The notes: generated by a model not told the origin, from the sequence alone. 64,000 bases of DNA from Spongospora subterranea (GCA_900404475.1 OUQQ01000016.1:45505-109504); one strand, 5' to 3'. Shown: positions 23,030 through 36,049, counted from the stretch's first letter. Made by a program: numbers and translations.

Positions 23030-24751
23030 TTATGGACCGCCTTCGTTCAGACAAATTCGTTTCGAAGCCCTTTCTTCAGAATTCTGTGGTAAATCAAACG
23101 ATAGACAATACATATCCTTCTTCGGTGCGACAGCTCGAACCCTATTCGCAACGCTCAGGGGCAACAGCAACTCATGTGCGGAAACAAACACGATTACGTA
23201 CCAGTGCAGTTCGGGATCCGAAATCGGCAAGCGTAGGAAACCTTCAGCGCGCTGAGTGATCAGAAATGCGTTGGTCAAGAGCCGACGATGGAACAACCAA
23301 TGAAACACAACGCTAAACCTGCAGAATGTCGGCTTCTTTATCTTCAGCCGATGTGAAACAATAGACGTGAATTCGCGGGCGTTTCTCGGACCCATCGTAC
23401 TGATCGGCGAAAACATCTGTCAGGGGCGAAAAACAATTGGTGAGACGACGCCTTGGAACGAAAACACCCAGGGAATCAAGCCCCAACCGACCTACCTAGG
23501 AACTCCAACGCCATCGCAGGTAAATTCATGACGATATGATCGAACATGGGCATATTCCCTTGGCGTTGTTTGTGTCGCGATTGACGGAAGAACTCCCTGG
23601 CGTCGAGGTTGTATGGAAATATTTTCCCCTCTGTTTCGAAGAACCAAATTGAAAAACCAGAATTTCGGCCGACCCCGTAACAATTACCGAGTCCATTAAG
23701 AACCACATTTTGTTCCAGATAATGGACGGATCGTGGATTGAGGTCGTTAGCGTGGATGACGCACGACCTTTGCGAGGCGGCGGGAATGGCAAATGGACCA
23801 ACGCCACAGAATAGATCTCCGATGATTTGGCCGCTTTTGAAAGACTTGGCAATACGCAGGTGTTCTGTCTGGAGACGGGAATTCCAATAAACCTAAGCGA
23901 TCGCAAACGGGTGACGAACGGTCAAAACAAAATATCGACGAAGACCACGACCCGAACCTCGCGGAAATTGAACCGGAACCGACATCCATGTTCTACAACT
24001 TCCGCATTGAGGTCGTCTACTCCGCCAATAACTTCCATATCGAAAACGCGAAACTCGTTGGAAATCGAACCGACCTTGTTCACGACCGATTTGATGGGCG
24101 AAAATTTCTGATTGGTGGGAAAACAGGGTTTTGAGAAAGAGAGAAGGTGGTTGATGACGGATGAATAGTATTACGTCAAGTATGATTTGGGCGATGATAT
24201 GTTTGTAAGGAAGTTGCCTCTCTCTGAGATTGACATGTGCAATGTGACCGATTGTTTCAAACGCGGAGACGGCGCACGATGCTGGCAGTGTTTTCTTCAT
24301 GATTTGCTCTGGAAAGGGAAGTTAGCGAGGAAAGAGAGAATCATGGGAATCCAGTACCTGCAGAGAACGAATCATAGGTCAGATCAAGGTGATATGGAAC
24401 TTGAACCGCCGCGTTGGACCGAGCGAACTCCTGAACATTGGCGGGCAGATCGTCGAGACTCTTGATCGACTCCTGCAGCACCACCAGACGCATGCCGGGG
24501 TCGTCCGGATCCTTGACGACGGTCAGGATCTTCGGGCGATTAATGAGAAACGGGCGCAATCCCGAATTCGACAGGAACAGACCACAACTGCGACACGGAA
24601 CACGAAGGGCCAACAGGTTCAATGTCGTATTGAATATCGACCGATCCAGCTCCATCATATTGGGTCCTAACCTGATTCCCATTGTGATATTGCTCGCTGG
24701 GATGACAAACAACAGCTGTAGCGCCAGCCGGATGGCTATATTACGTAACAC
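23030..24751 (-). CDS. TRM5: tRNA (guanine37-N1)-methyltransferase TRM5
   Basis: Makes m1G37 next to the anticodon, preventing +1 frameshifting. At least seven exons. The N-terminal part ([38 protein letters not shown]) at 24660-24345; [20 protein letters not shown] at about 24260-24200; [11 protein letters not shown] at about 24050; after an intron [11 protein letters not shown] and the SAM loop [24 protein letters not shown]; then NLDAREFF and the catalytic [11 protein letters not shown] at about 23530; RIHVYCF at about 23360; RAEGF and, after the last intron, [15 protein letters not shown]. Candidate starts are 24655, 24682 and 24751; the longest adds a basic, hydrophobic leader that could direct a mitochondrial form, as TRM5 does in yeast (inference). 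Confidence 0.92.
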
Positions 24752-26248
24752 TGTAATATGCCGTACGGACTGGTTCGTATCTGTCGATCACTGCATCTAC
24801 GTTTCAACGCTTGATCCGGCGTTTGAAAACGACTGGAGTGTCGCGGACCAATGCGTTATCCAATAAATTCAGCATTCGATCGTTGGTGGCAACGTACTGT
24901 AGGTGATTGATCGGCAGGGAGGTTCTAATGGTCACGATCTCAACGATCAACCTCCTCCGTTAACGGTTATCGAGAACGAGCCGGATATATCCATGGGGCC
25001 TCGAGCCCGATAAACCATTTGTTTCCAGCCCTCATCGTCACCATTACTTACAATTGCCGAAATCAAAAACCAACACGGTTTGAGGTACTACCTGTCTGGA
25101 ACACAACATTTTTGGCAAAAAAAAAGTAAATCGGCAGAATCTGGATACCCTTCATAATATGACGATGAATGGGCCAAGGTCCATGGATTGATCAGGTCGC
25201 CCCGAACCCCTATTTAAGGTCCGATGAGAAAGGCCCAAACGTGATCAAGGTGTAAACGCGGTACGTCATCCCAGAACAAGCGATTATCGTCAAACCGTTG
25301 CGGCCGACATTGTGCCAGCGAGATATCAGCCGCGGGCGTTTTCCGGAACACGATTGTTTCGCCTGGTAAATGGCGTGCGCTTTCCGCGCCGTCCAGTCGC
25401 GGTCTGGATATTGTTCGATGATGTCAAGGAGCATCAAGCCGGATATCCGGGGCGCCGGGTGTTGGGACTTTGGTGGAACTTCACCTCGACGTTCTTGTTG
25501 CCGTTCGAACCGTCGGTCGCCACACGTGATCGCAGTCATGATCAAGCCATCGCTTCTGATCATGCCAACAGCAGGTCCTTCACCTCGTCTTTGAGCCCCA
25601 GCCCCATACGCCGGCGAGTTCCAGATCGTGGTGGCTGACACGAGACAAACGGGTCGGCGTCGCGGCACTGCATCAGCTCCGAAAGGGACAAACGAGTTTG
25701 ATGTACCGCCCCTAAATGCCTAATGCAACCCCCCCCCCCAACGAGACTGATCGTTGCCATCGTACCGATAAATTCGCCATTTTCACCTCGTGAGCGAGTT
25801 AAGTTCGTAAATCCGAATTTTCCAATGAGATGTCACTTCACTGGTTGACAAACCGGTCAGTGAAAGCCAGCACAATCGCAGCCCCCCAAAATAATGATTC
25901 TAAAGATACTCCAGCTTGAATTTTATATGTATATTCCAGATGGCAATTTCGTAATTGCATGAACAGCGTATCATTCTCCAAAATGTTGACAAAACTGGTG
26001 CTGGCCGCTGGGCAATTGATCTACCTAGGAACATCGTCAATTAGTGTTGGGGAAATGAGCTCATTTCCCCAGTGAGGCGGTGTGGACAGGTTTGACAGTC
26101 CACCAATATCTGAGATGGCGACACGCGACCAGCACACGCGAACTGTCAATCGCCACAGTTGGGGTGATCTAGCACGTGCCGTTTCAGGGCCAGCTCAACC
26201 GCCATAGATGACCCATTTCGTATTGGGGATTGGCTGAGCAAGGGAACA
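24752..26248. other. Gene-poor gap TRM5 to chitin deacetylase
   Basis: 1.5 kb. An open frame on the minus strand at 25210-25668 has codons like the GC-rich genes nearby (ISGLMLLDIIEQYPDRDW, ARKAHAIYQAK) but matches no family I know and lacks clear exon ends. A run of eleven C lies at about 25729-25739. The rest shows nothing except the palindrome described separately. Confidence 0.3.
26049..26070. promoter_or_regulatory. Perfect 22-bp palindrome upstream of the chitin deacetylase
   Basis: Half-site GGGGAAATGAG followed directly by its complement, 179 nt before the start codon. Symmetry of this length suggests a dimeric regulator site; chance or a small hairpin cannot be excluded. Confidence 0.4.
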
Positions 26249-28058
26249 ATGCTAAGGCCAACAGGGAATCGATCGGTGGCGATCAAGGTGGTGTTGGGAA
26301 TATGTGTGCTGGGTGGGCTGGCGGTCGGGGCCTATTTCGCCATCTCTGCCATCGTCCACAGCGTCAACAGTTCATCGTCGACGTCAACGGGCAACGGGAG
26401 CCCAGGCGGCGGCGGTGCTAATCCAGCAAGCAGCCAATCGAGTGCACAGCCGTTCGTGAATCGATCAGACCCAGTCGGAGCGACGACGGGTCGAACGAGT
26501 GTTGCGAATCTGAAGGTGGCGAGCACATTGGGGGATTGTACGTCGGCCAATTGCGTCCCTCCCTTGTGCTTTTGCGCCGGGACCAAAATCCCGGGTGGAT
26601 TATCGCCCGACGTCACACCACAGTTTATCATGCTGACGTTCGACGATTACCTGTCGGGTGAGATCTGGAAGGGGGTGATCGAGTCGTTGATCTTCGAGAC
26701 GACAGCGCGAGACGCGACGGGGTGTCGTCCCCGGCTGACATTCTACCTGAACGACGACCTGGTCTGTAGAATCACCCACTTGTGCGACGCAATCCCTTTG
26801 ACCAGATTCCATTCCAGACCGATTACGATCTCGTTGATTCAGTTTACAGTGCCGGATCTGAGGTTTGCGCCATCTCAACCTATGTCGTTCGCGGTATCAA
26901 CGGGGGTTCTGCTGTCGTTCAGGTCGCCATTCACACCGTCGACCACGCCAATCCGACCGCGTTCACGGTTGCCGAATGGGCCAGAACCACATTCGGCGCG
27001 AAGCGATACATGTCGACCTTCACGTCCGTTCCCGAAGGGGCGATCGTCGGCAATCGGGCGCCATGGCTCATCTACAGTGATGCCATGTTCTCGGCCCTGT
27101 ACGAGGGCGGGTTCCTGTACGACTCGTCTGTGATTGAGCGGCACGATTCGCTGAGCCCGATCAATTCCCACGTCGATATGACGACCCATATCGGTTCATG
27201 GCTCTGGCCATATACCCTCGACTTTGGCCTCAAACAAATTGTTAGCGCCATCTGTCGTTTGGTGTTGGCGTTTGGTGTTGGCGTTTGTTTTCGGGTTTTG
27301 CACAGACGCGAACGGGCCGTTATTGATTGATTGCGTCTTTGGTTTCAGTGTCCATGGGGTGCAACATGCCCTAAACTAGCGTATCCAGGTAAGATCACGT
27401 CCCCGCCCCGAAACGGGAGAGTTTTTCACCCATCGTGACGTTCACAGGTCTATGGGAAGTGCCAATGTGTGTCAGCGTCGATTTCCGCAATCCGATAACG
27501 GGATACGCCGCCGAGATGGATCCAACCATGACCGGCGACGCCCTGTTCAACCTATTGGTCGACAATTTCGAAAGCAGGTAATGAGCGTGGGCGGGCGGAA
27601 ACCCAACGGAAACAACCAATTGGAGCGAATGAATGTTGTGTTGGGGCTTAGATACAAAGGGAATCGCGCTCCAATGGGAATATTTCTTCATGCCGTCTCG
27701 TATCTGGTCCCAGATAAAACTCGGGTCGCCGTATTGCAGCGATTCTACCAATACGTATCGACGTTCCCGGGCGTCGTGTTCGCAACGCCAACCCAGATCA
27801 TCGAATGGACGCGCAACCCGAAGCCGATAGACCAACTGCGACAGCAGCCGTATCTGAGTTGTCCAACGGCCGACGCCGTCCTGTGCCAGGGGAAACCAAT
27901 CAACACCTGCACCTTCACTCAGGTAAGTCGATTCCGTGATCGGTTTCGTGGTCGAGCGTGGCGCCGTATTGAATGGTCTGATGTTTTAGGGCACATACTC
28001 GTCGTGTAAACCATGTCCCAGCGCCTATCCGACCGTCGCCAATGCTGCCAGCCCATGA
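26249..28058 (+). CDS. Chitin deacetylase-like polysaccharide deacetylase (CE4), membrane-anchored
   Basis: Predicted to remove N-acetyl groups from chitin at the cell surface. A cytoplasmic N-terminus and hydrophobic anchor (VVLGICVLGGLAVGAYFAIS) precede a Ser/Gly-rich stalk and a Cys-rich lead-in (CTSANCVPPLCFC). NodB motifs: MLTFDDYL (motif 1, metal and base aspartates) at about 26635; after an intron TDYDLVDSVYSAGSE; after a second intron VAIHTVDHANP (motif 2, both histidines) at about 26930; VGNRAPWL (motif 3) at about 27050; FLYDSSVIE. Later exons carry CPWGATCPKLAYP, GLWEVPMCVSVDF and, after 27650, APMGIFLHA with the motif 5 histidine; the end is CTFTQ, an intron, then GTYSSCKPCPS. Skipping the second intron would hide motif 2. 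No chitin-binding module is seen. GC-rich codons. Confidence 0.92.
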
Positions 28059-29812
28059 TTCTCTCATCCGGTTCCGATCAGGTCAATCGTGTCCCCCGGA
28101 ATGGCGACCCTATGTGTTTTCCCATTCATTGCAGTACTTGTGCAAATAATACAGTTTAAACTGTTTGTTGATATCAGAAACATTCACTTCACTCACCAGT
28201 GAACATTCTGAAACTTTCTAAAACTGCCAGAATCCTGGATAACTCTGATAGGGTTGGCGCAGATGTGTTGAATATATGTTTATCCCCAGAACAATGATTC
28301 GAGTTTTGTGATAGTGGCCATCAATAGGCCCGCTGTCTTTTACCGAGCACTGTTCCAGTTCTGTACCACTTCTTTGTCGTTGTAATGAATGTCGTTGCTG
28401 CAACACCCAGGCGATTGATCTGGCACACCGCCTTTCTTCCTGAACGACGCTTTTGAATTGAAGACAAAGATTGCAACATCCCTTGACTATGGGAAACTGT
28501 TCCTTGTGACAGCAAATTTGTCACAAACACAGGAGCGTCATCAAAAACAGATGCTGAAGAGGTTCCCACGAGTTCACATTACTGTACCACTCTCATCATT
28601 CACAGAGATTCAATATTACCACAAATCTCCAGTAAGCGGTGCTTGTTTTGGTCTCTTGTTTTTTGTCGTCACTCAAATTTCAAATTTTCAAAGGACGCAG
28701 CTTGTTAGTCTGCTCCTGGAGACCTTTTGATGGCCGTCCAAATCGATATCCGTAATTTCATAGATGGGTTTCTTGAGTATATACTGTGTAATTGCGTTGA
28801 GCTTGCTGAGATCTTGTGAGGAATACATCATTAACCTCGTCACCGTGAATCACTTTTGTTTCCTTTATCAGTGAGAGGTAACCTTCCCGTTCTTGACGGA
28901 AAACAGCAATCCGTTTCGAATCAAACTGTTTTAAAACTGGTGGCTATAGCGGAGAAAAAGCGGTTTACGACCTGCCATATTTTGTTGGTTGATAGTTGAC
29001 GCTTGGTTATCAGTTGGTGCCTGGTCATCTGGCCCTGGCATGTTTGAGGTTCTCGTTTGCATTGAAATTTTTGCGACGGTTATCGCGATACGTGTTCGTC
29101 AGCTTCAGTTGATTTAGGGTTGGTTCAGTTGGCTCATCTGGCGGTGGTTGCGGGAAACCTGGGTGCAGTTATTTGGTCGTGACGCACTCCGGAGGGGACT
29201 TAACCAGAGTGCGCCGGCAACCAGGCCGCTTCATGGTTATCCTTACTCAGATGATTCTGATTATTCTGCCTGTCGGTGTTCCGTTGTGCATGATGATGAT
29301 TTGTCCCCAAGCTCTAGAGATTCGGGATCTAAGAAGAAGTCCAAACATAAATAAAGCTCATAATTTATCCTTTAGGTGCGAACCCACGGCCGCGCCTGAG
29401 CACGATGAACACGATTCCGCACACTACCAGGACTCATCCAGGGGCGCTGGCAATTTACGACCCCGGAATTGTTCTCTGAGGCGCAATTGTTTGTATCTGA
29501 GACTTTCGTGGAAGGGCGCAAACGTATGAAGACTGCGTAATTGGGTTTCTAGCACAGCATTCATAAAAACGACCAAAATGCGGGAATGAACTGCATGGCG
29601 TTGCGGTGAATAAAATGACTCCAGATGCGCTCACCATTCCACACGAAAAATCACTGCGCAAGAAATGTTCACCCGGAATATTATCATAGGGCTCGCAGTT
29701 ATTGGCGCAGTTTTCAAGTGACCAACAGATTGACTTTCGCCAAATTTCCGCGCTTTCTCAGTCCTGGATCTGGAAGTTACCCAGGTTTCAGTATTTCAAA
29801 TTATTTGGCGTC
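28059..29812. other. Gap chitin deacetylase to NAF1, possible small gene near 29.1-29.35 kb
   Basis: 1.75 kb. The frame 29148-29354 ends in an acidic then lysine-rich tail (DDDLSPSSRDSGSKKKSKHK, TAA) followed by an AATAAA-like site, which looks like a real C-terminus. Upstream, a hydrophobic reading near 29040-29165 could be its membrane segment after splicing, but no intron pair is convincing. Nothing else recognised. Confidence 0.3.
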
Positions 29813-31300
29813 ATGGCATTATCTGCAGCCAACATACCCGAGACGGAGCAATGTTCCCTCGTGCCCGGCAGGATTTCATCATCGGAATCTCATATCGCTA
29901 ATGAGGATACTGGAGATCTCGGATTTGCTGAAGTATCATGTCACGAAACTGGGGACGATGCTGCTGATGTCGTGTGCAGCAGCTCTATTGGTGTCGATAC
30001 CAATAATGATGATGCGACTGGAGACCGTGCTGCCGATGGTGTTTGCGTTGATGCCCATATTATTACCGATATTCAGACTATAATATCGTCTGCTACCGGA
30101 GGGTGTGAAGGTACGGCCTCTGCACCAATCGGTGCCGGTGACACAATATGCGATGTAATTGAATACGATGGACAAGCCCTCCTCTTTCATGATCATGCAG
30201 TTGACGTTGCGATTGCACCCAGAATTGATTCGGAACATGAGCCCGTTAATTTCCTTGAATCTGCTCAAGATGTTATACATGGTGATGAAAGCGGATCAGC
30301 CACAAACACCATGGAGGACGACCGATCCGACATGCTTCTTGAACCTATTCAAGAAACAATTCTTATATGCTCGGATGATATGTCAGCCGAAGCTGCTACC
30401 GATGCGAACGCATCCGCCATGCTAGCTGAGTTTGAAGTTGACTCCGATCCTTGCCTTGACGAAGATTCTGAAAGTGATCTAAGCGATGACGACGCCGAGG
30501 AAGTCATCGATCGTGCTGATCTGGATCGGTTTATTGCGGATTCTTTCAAAGTGGTTGACGAAATCCCCCGTACTCTGAATGAGATGGACCCAGCATTGAT
30601 CGAGATCCCCGACCGCTTGTCACTTGTTGTTCCTCCCGATGCGAAAATCCATGCAGCAGGGACTATTATGTCGCATGTGGAAGGCACCATGGTGATCAAG
30701 GCTCTCAAAGGCGTTGGTGTGATAGACATTGGAGGCGCTGTTATATTATCTGACAGGACCCCTCTCGGGTGGATTGACGATATAATTGGCCCCGTCGAAG
30801 AACCGTTCTACCTTGTCCGACTTCGCGATGATCACGGAATTCCTCCCGAAATTATTATCCCATCTACGATCGTTTTCGCCGTTTCAGAGCTGTATCAACT
30901 GCTGGAACAATCAAATTTGGATCGCAAAGGCACAGATGCGTCTCATCTCAACGACGAAGAGAATCCTAAAATTGTTGAATACTCCGATGACGAAGAGGAG
31001 CGCAATGCGAAGAAGAAACCAGAAAAGGCAAAAAAACATAAATCCTCAGGCGATGGGCCATCCAGGCGTTGCGAGCAAATGGCAGCACCTTCGATATCAA
31101 CGAATTTTGCCAGAATGCCTTTGGACAACAGGCGCATCCAGGATGCCAGAGGGTATGCTCACGTACCTCCCCCTCGCCAGCCTTTGTATTATCGTCCACA
31201 TTCCTCACCCTCTGATTTGTCACATCCGCAAATGCCTCCTCAAGGTTATTCGAACGGTTCCGAGTATCCTCCGTTTTATAACGACGATTTCCGGCGTTAA
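29813..31300 (+). CDS. NAF1: H/ACA RNP assembly factor NAF1
   Basis: Chaperone that binds Cbf5/dyskerin during assembly of H/ACA snoRNPs and is later replaced by Gar1. One uninterrupted frame, 495 aa from ATG 29813, unusual here because nearly all neighbours are split. A long acidic N-terminal region (SDLSDDDAEEVIDRADLDRF) precedes the Gar1/Naf1 beta-barrel at about 30590-30900: EIPDRLSLVVPPDAKIHAAG, GTIMSHVEGTMVIKA, LSDRTPLGWIDDIIGPVEEP, FYLVRL. A Lys-rich stretch and a Pro/Tyr-rich tail (PPRQPLYYRPHSSP) follow, as in other NAF1 proteins. The frame is open to 29702, but the extra 37 residues look unrelated and the ATG at 29813 has the better context (CGTCATGGC, as in PRP6). Confidence 0.9.
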   Translation: MALSAANIPETEQCSLVPGRISSSESHIANEDTGDLGFAEVSCHETGDDAADVVCSSSIGVDTNNDDATGDRAADGVCVDAHIITDIQTIISSATGGCEGTASAPIGAGDTICDVIEYDGQALLFHDHAVDVAIAPRIDSEHEPVNFLESAQDVIHGDESGSATNTMEDDRSDMLLEPIQETILICSDDMSAEAATDANASAMLAEFEVDSDPCLDEDSESDLSDDDAEEVIDRADLDRFIADSFKVVDEIPRTLNEMDPALIEIPDRLSLVVPPDAKIHAAGTIMSHVEGTMVIKALKGVGVIDIGGAVILSDRTPLGWIDDIIGPVEEPFYLVRLRDDHGIPPEIIIPSTIVFAVSELYQLLEQSNLDRKGTDASHLNDEENPKIVEYSDDEEERNAKKKPEKAKKHKSSGDGPSRRCEQMAAPSISTNFARMPLDNRRIQDARGYAHVPPPRQPLYYRPHSSPSDLSHPQMPPQGYSNGSEYPPFYNDDFRR

Positions 31301-31970
31301 CTCAACTGAATAAACTTCTGATAAATAGTGGGATTTTGTTGGCCTTGATTCCTGTCCTCATTGAGGGTTTCTGAGTTTCGGGATTGTCAAGCTGGGGAAA
31401 CCGGCCCGGCGAAATAGTTAAGCGACGTCGAGGGTGAACACAGGATTATGAAACGGTATTAGCGCGTTTTTGTCCTTGATAACAATAACTTCAACTATCC
31501 AACATCCTTCAGAATATCGACGTGTCTCCGAAAGCCCTCCGTCGACCTCCATTCGTGTCAGCTATGATGTGTGACACGGTCCTAATCATGTAAACCTTCC
31601 CGGTTTCCGACTACCCCGCTTTCGTCTCCGGTCTCTCCTCGGCTACCACCGTTGCCCTTGCCTCTGACTCGATCCCCAACATCAACGATGAATCGTGATC
31701 CGCGTTCTATATTGGTACGAGAATGATTCAACGTCGAACTTGAACAGCGGTCAGTGCGCATTAATTGATCACCCACCTTACGATACAGTCAAGGTTGCGC
31801 GCACCTCATGAATCGTTGACATGTCTCTGTGTCATGTCATTTACTCCTGTCATACTACTCACACCAATATTGATTCATTCATCAGCAAACCATAATTCGA
31901 TCAGGGAAACCACACCCTTTCTGCAGCAGCAAGTGATAGCGCTCGACCATTTAGTGGCCTTGCGGCAGTC
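31301..31970. other. Gap NAF1-VIP1
   Basis: 670 nt. It probably contains the VIP1 promoter and possibly an untranslated exon. No coding or repeat structure recognised. Confidence 0.35.
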
Positions 31971-34900
31971 ATGGTCATCATCGGCGTGTGCGCCATGGCC
32001 AAGAAGGTTCTCTCGCAGCCGATGACTGAAATACTGGACCGAATAAGAGCGTTCGGCGATTGCCAAGTTATTATTTTCCAGGAGCTAATGATTCTGAATT
32101 CGGACATTGAGGATTGGCCTAAAGTCGAAGTTTTAATCGCTTTTCATTCAACTGGCTTTCCACTGAACAAAGCGATTATGTATTCCGAGTTGGAGCCGAA
32201 ACCGTTTTTGGTTAACGACTTAATTCTTCAAAGGACATTACTGGACAGACGTCTTGTAAAACATCATCAAATTGATTGCACGTGACACTGACTTTTTGTT
32301 CTGTAGGTTTACAAAATTCTTGAGAAAAATTGTATATCAACGCCACACTATTTAGTGATGAACAGGTGATGTCCATACTATAAGCTCGTTTTTGTCTCAG
32401 GTTTTCTCAAATACTCAACTTAGGGATGCCGATGGGAACTCAACACAGTCTTTTGAAGAATACGAGGGCCATATTTGCATCGATGGTCAATTGATGAAAA
32501 AACCGTTTGTCGAAAAACCAGTTTCTGGTGATGACCATAATATTAGGGTCTATTACCCAGGTACTTTATATTTGAATCGCACCGAATTTGTAAGCACGCT
32601 TAATGCTCGACTCAGACGGCGGTGGGTGTCGGCGTCTATTTCGCAAAATCAAAGACCGGTTGGTGTCGTTCAGTTTTAGTCACATATAGTTTTCTCATTA
32701 ACGTTGCAGATCATCAGAGATTTCTCATGAGAATTGTGTTGTTCGCAGAAATGGTTCCTATGTATACGAGGAGTTTGTGGAGACAGGAAGGGATATCAAA
32801 GTTTTCGCAGTAGGCTCGTAAGCTGTAACAACATCATTCAAAATGACAAGTTTGCTCAACTTGCTGTTTAGGTCTTATGCTCACAGTGAGTCTAGGAAAT
32901 CCCCCACCGTCGACGGAATAGTAGAGAGAAACCGATTTGGAAAAGAAAGGCGGCAGATTGAACGCTTAACTGACGAGGAATTGTCAATGGCGACCATGGT
33001 TACAAAATGTTTCAAACAGACAGTTTGTGGCCTTGACATCTTACGAAATGACAATAAATCGTATGTTATTGATGTAAGAAATCGATGTTTTGCCTGACAA
33101 TTTTGTTAACGCCCTTCAAGGTTAATGGCTGGTCTTTTGTAAAAGGCGATGCCCGTTATTATGATCACTGTGCAAATATCCTTCGGAATATCTGCAGAAA
33201 CTATCACCAAAACGTATATCATCAAACCGTTCAATGCCTAGGCTGCCAATGAAATTTTTTGCAGGAAGCAAAGCCGATTTCGGATGCGCGCCAGCTTGTT
33301 GGAATCTTAGGTGTATTCCGACATTCGGATAGAACCCCAAAGCAAAAGATAAAAATTCTCAGCACTGATCCGGAGATCAAGTCGCTTGTGTCAATTGGAA
33401 AACTGAAGGTAAATGTTCAACACTCCCAAATTTATGTTTTTTTATTTTGTTTTCTCAGACGGAAGCAGACAGACATTTGTTATTAACCCACGTCCAGTCC
33501 ATATGCTTTCGTAGTGGTGATGGAACTACTTCACACGATAATTTGAAGTACCTGGACTCTCTGCGAAGTCTCGAGTGCGTTTTGCTGTCTTCCTTCAAAA
33601 GCACTCAACTACACGTTAAGCAGGACCCTAAAGGTCATTACCATATCAGTGTTACAGTATATTGTACCTACATGATGGGTCTCAGGGAGTGCCGCCGCCC
33701 TAGTTGTATGCAAATGGGGAGGCGAGATAACGGAATCTGGCATTCAGCAGTCCCTAAATCTTGGACTTCATATTCGACAAAGTGTCGCAGACGAAGTTGG
33801 ATCTGACCTCAGCAATTTCATCAGTAACACAGCAGCGCATTCAAGCCATATGGATCGGTATTTTTTTCCAACAGCACATGCTGGCAACCCTTGAACTCTG
33901 TAGTTATCTAGAGTACGCATGTCGGCGGAAAAGTTTCTCGAAGCATTTTCTGCCTCAAGTCCGTCCACGTTCTATAAAGTCGATGAAGTTGACCCACTTG
34001 TACGCTTCTCGTCGGCAGCTAAGGTAATCAACATATAATTCTGGAGTCTTGGCCTGATAATTTTTTACTTTTGATAGGAAGCGATTCAAAGGTCTAAGAA
34101 CACGCTCGAGAAAACGTTGTTAGAATATCGGCAAGACGATGCGTACGACGGCGCAACACCGATCTATTCTTTTGGAATATCCACTGCTTTGAAAGTTATA
34201 GACAGTCCACAAGAAAGGCTTGCGTATCTTCTTGCATCCCTCAAGCTGCTTATCCAGTATTGTGTACTTCATTATTCTGGCTGCATTCTAAAAATATCAT
34301 CATTCATGTCAGATATATCGCCGATGATCAACACGCTGCTCCAGGTCTTTGCATGTTCATATCAAGTGTTTTGGTATTGATGGGCTTGTGTTAGTCGCGC
34401 TTTCCTACCATGGTGAATCCGTTTCGCTTCTATTCCGTAGATGGCAGAAGCTTTATAAAAGTTTTCGCTGCAACTTGGTTGGTGCTTGGGACGTTACGAA
34501 GATACCAGATATATTTGATTCGGTAATAATTCCAATACGGCGCAATATGGTTATCCTCTTGTCAAATGTGACTACAGGCAGCATATGATTTATTGCATAA
34601 CTTCGACATTTTACCTGAGTTCCACAAACATCTTTCTCCTGTTTTTCAAGTGTCAAAGATGTTATCTGATTTTGTTGTGCCTCAAGAGTAAGTGGATGTT
34701 GATTTGTCGTAGTTCTTCATCCAAATGTCTGTAGATACGGTGTTTCAGTTGATGAAAAGCGTAGAATCGCGTTCTTGCTGGGTAAACCCATTATTGAACG
34801 AATTATTAACTTCTGCCTTTCGGTAATCATTCTCGGTCATTCCACTCGACGATTGTGTTGATTCTTGCTTATTAGTTTCAGCACGGTTTGACGCCTAGAA

Positions 34901-35295
34901 GCCGTTGTTGCTTCTACTTTCTGAATGAGTCCCATATGCATTGTCTTCGTAATGCAATCTTATGGTCTGGGATATCAGAAAACCAGACGGTCGCTGACAA
35001 TCTTGAAATGATGCAATTATTGTATTGCTCTCATCTGCTTGTCAAAGTTTATCGGACAGGTATCTTTCCACATCGACGAGAAATTGATAGGTTTGAAATT
35101 GATGCAGATAAGGGAGGAAATCCGGAATTTTCTGTTGCAGTCGAGTTTAGTCCTGGAGCTGTCGAGTTTCCTGATCTAGTAAGAATTTCTCACATTCAGC
35201 AAGTTGCCGCGTCGGCACCCGTTGTGGGTAATCTACCTGTAAATCAATTTTGTATGAAATTGCGGTCAATTATTGCATTAAATACCTTTGCGTGA
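31971..35295 (+). CDS. VIP1: Diphosphoinositol pentakisphosphate kinase (PPIP5K/VIP1)
   Basis: Bifunctional inositol pyrophosphate enzyme: an ATP-grasp kinase phosphorylates IP6/IP7 at position 1 and a C-terminal histidine acid phosphatase domain reverses it. Many short exons. Kinase part: VIIGVCAMAKKV at the start, RAFGDCQVIIFQE, STGFPLNKAI, PFLVNDLILQRTLLDRRLV, KPFVEKPVSGDDHNIRVYYP, GGGCRRLFRKI, VRRNGSYVYEEFVETGRDIK, HSESRKSPTVDG, CFKQTVCGLDIL. Phosphatase part: GVFRHSDRTPKQK at about 33320, with the RHxxRTP core present (Ser where Gly is usual), and PEFSVAVEFSPGAVEF near the end. The start at 31971 gives a very short N-terminus; an upstream exon is possible. It lies downstream of NAF1 on the same strand. 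Confidence 0.93.
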
Positions 35296-36049
35296 TTACA
35301 TACTCCTCTCCTGTTGTTTTTTGTAAACCCTGCCAACTCCTCATAACGATGCGATAGTCGAAATGTTGTCTGCACGTTATCAAACTGAAACAACCGCGTC
35401 ATCGAGTTGTTTAATTTAGCCATGACCTTATCAACGTACAGAACGTAGGTGGATTCGCCGCCCGCTCGACGTATTCAAGTCTGTTGTCTGAAATTCCAAT
35501 TATCTGATGCATTGACACATAATTCCGGGACGATTTGCACTGGCTTCTTGAAATCGACTCCTCAAGATATTTGGCGCCACCGAAATCCGTCCATCGTCCA
35601 GTTGCTTGACCTGGCAGCCAAGTGAGCTGGAAGAATCTAAAAATCCCAATCAAAAGGACCAAAAAGGAAGCTTGATTCCGATCATCGTGCGAATGGTTGC
35701 CATGCCTTGCTACTGGAGGAACACTATCACACCGATTTTGTGGGACCCTTGGGCAACAAGCTGAACTTTTTAGCAACCGATTGTTCCATCGAGATTCGCT
35801 TTTACTTGGATTTTTACTTGAATTTGATCGCCAGGATGGGAATTTGCACAAAAGACTACCGTACGTTCCGTTTTTGTCAGGGACTGATGTTCCAGGTCCA
35901 TCGCTCCTACCATTGTTGTTGATCGGGTCGGTTGATTGCTTTTTTAAAATTGATGACTCTATATGGGATAGCGATGCAGCACGAACATCAGTCCATGAAC
36001 AAAAAATGGCACATGATGGTCTCTATGCAAGGTTCCATCCGGGCGAAAG
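35296..36049. other. Gap after VIP1, no gene seen
   Basis: Includes the probable VIP1 3' UTR and the upstream edge of the copia remnant. Nothing else recognised. Confidence 0.35.

Noticed and set aside
26600..27189. Minus-strand frames in the chitin deacetylase region
   Set aside because: Antisense shadows; the + strand has all NodB motifs.
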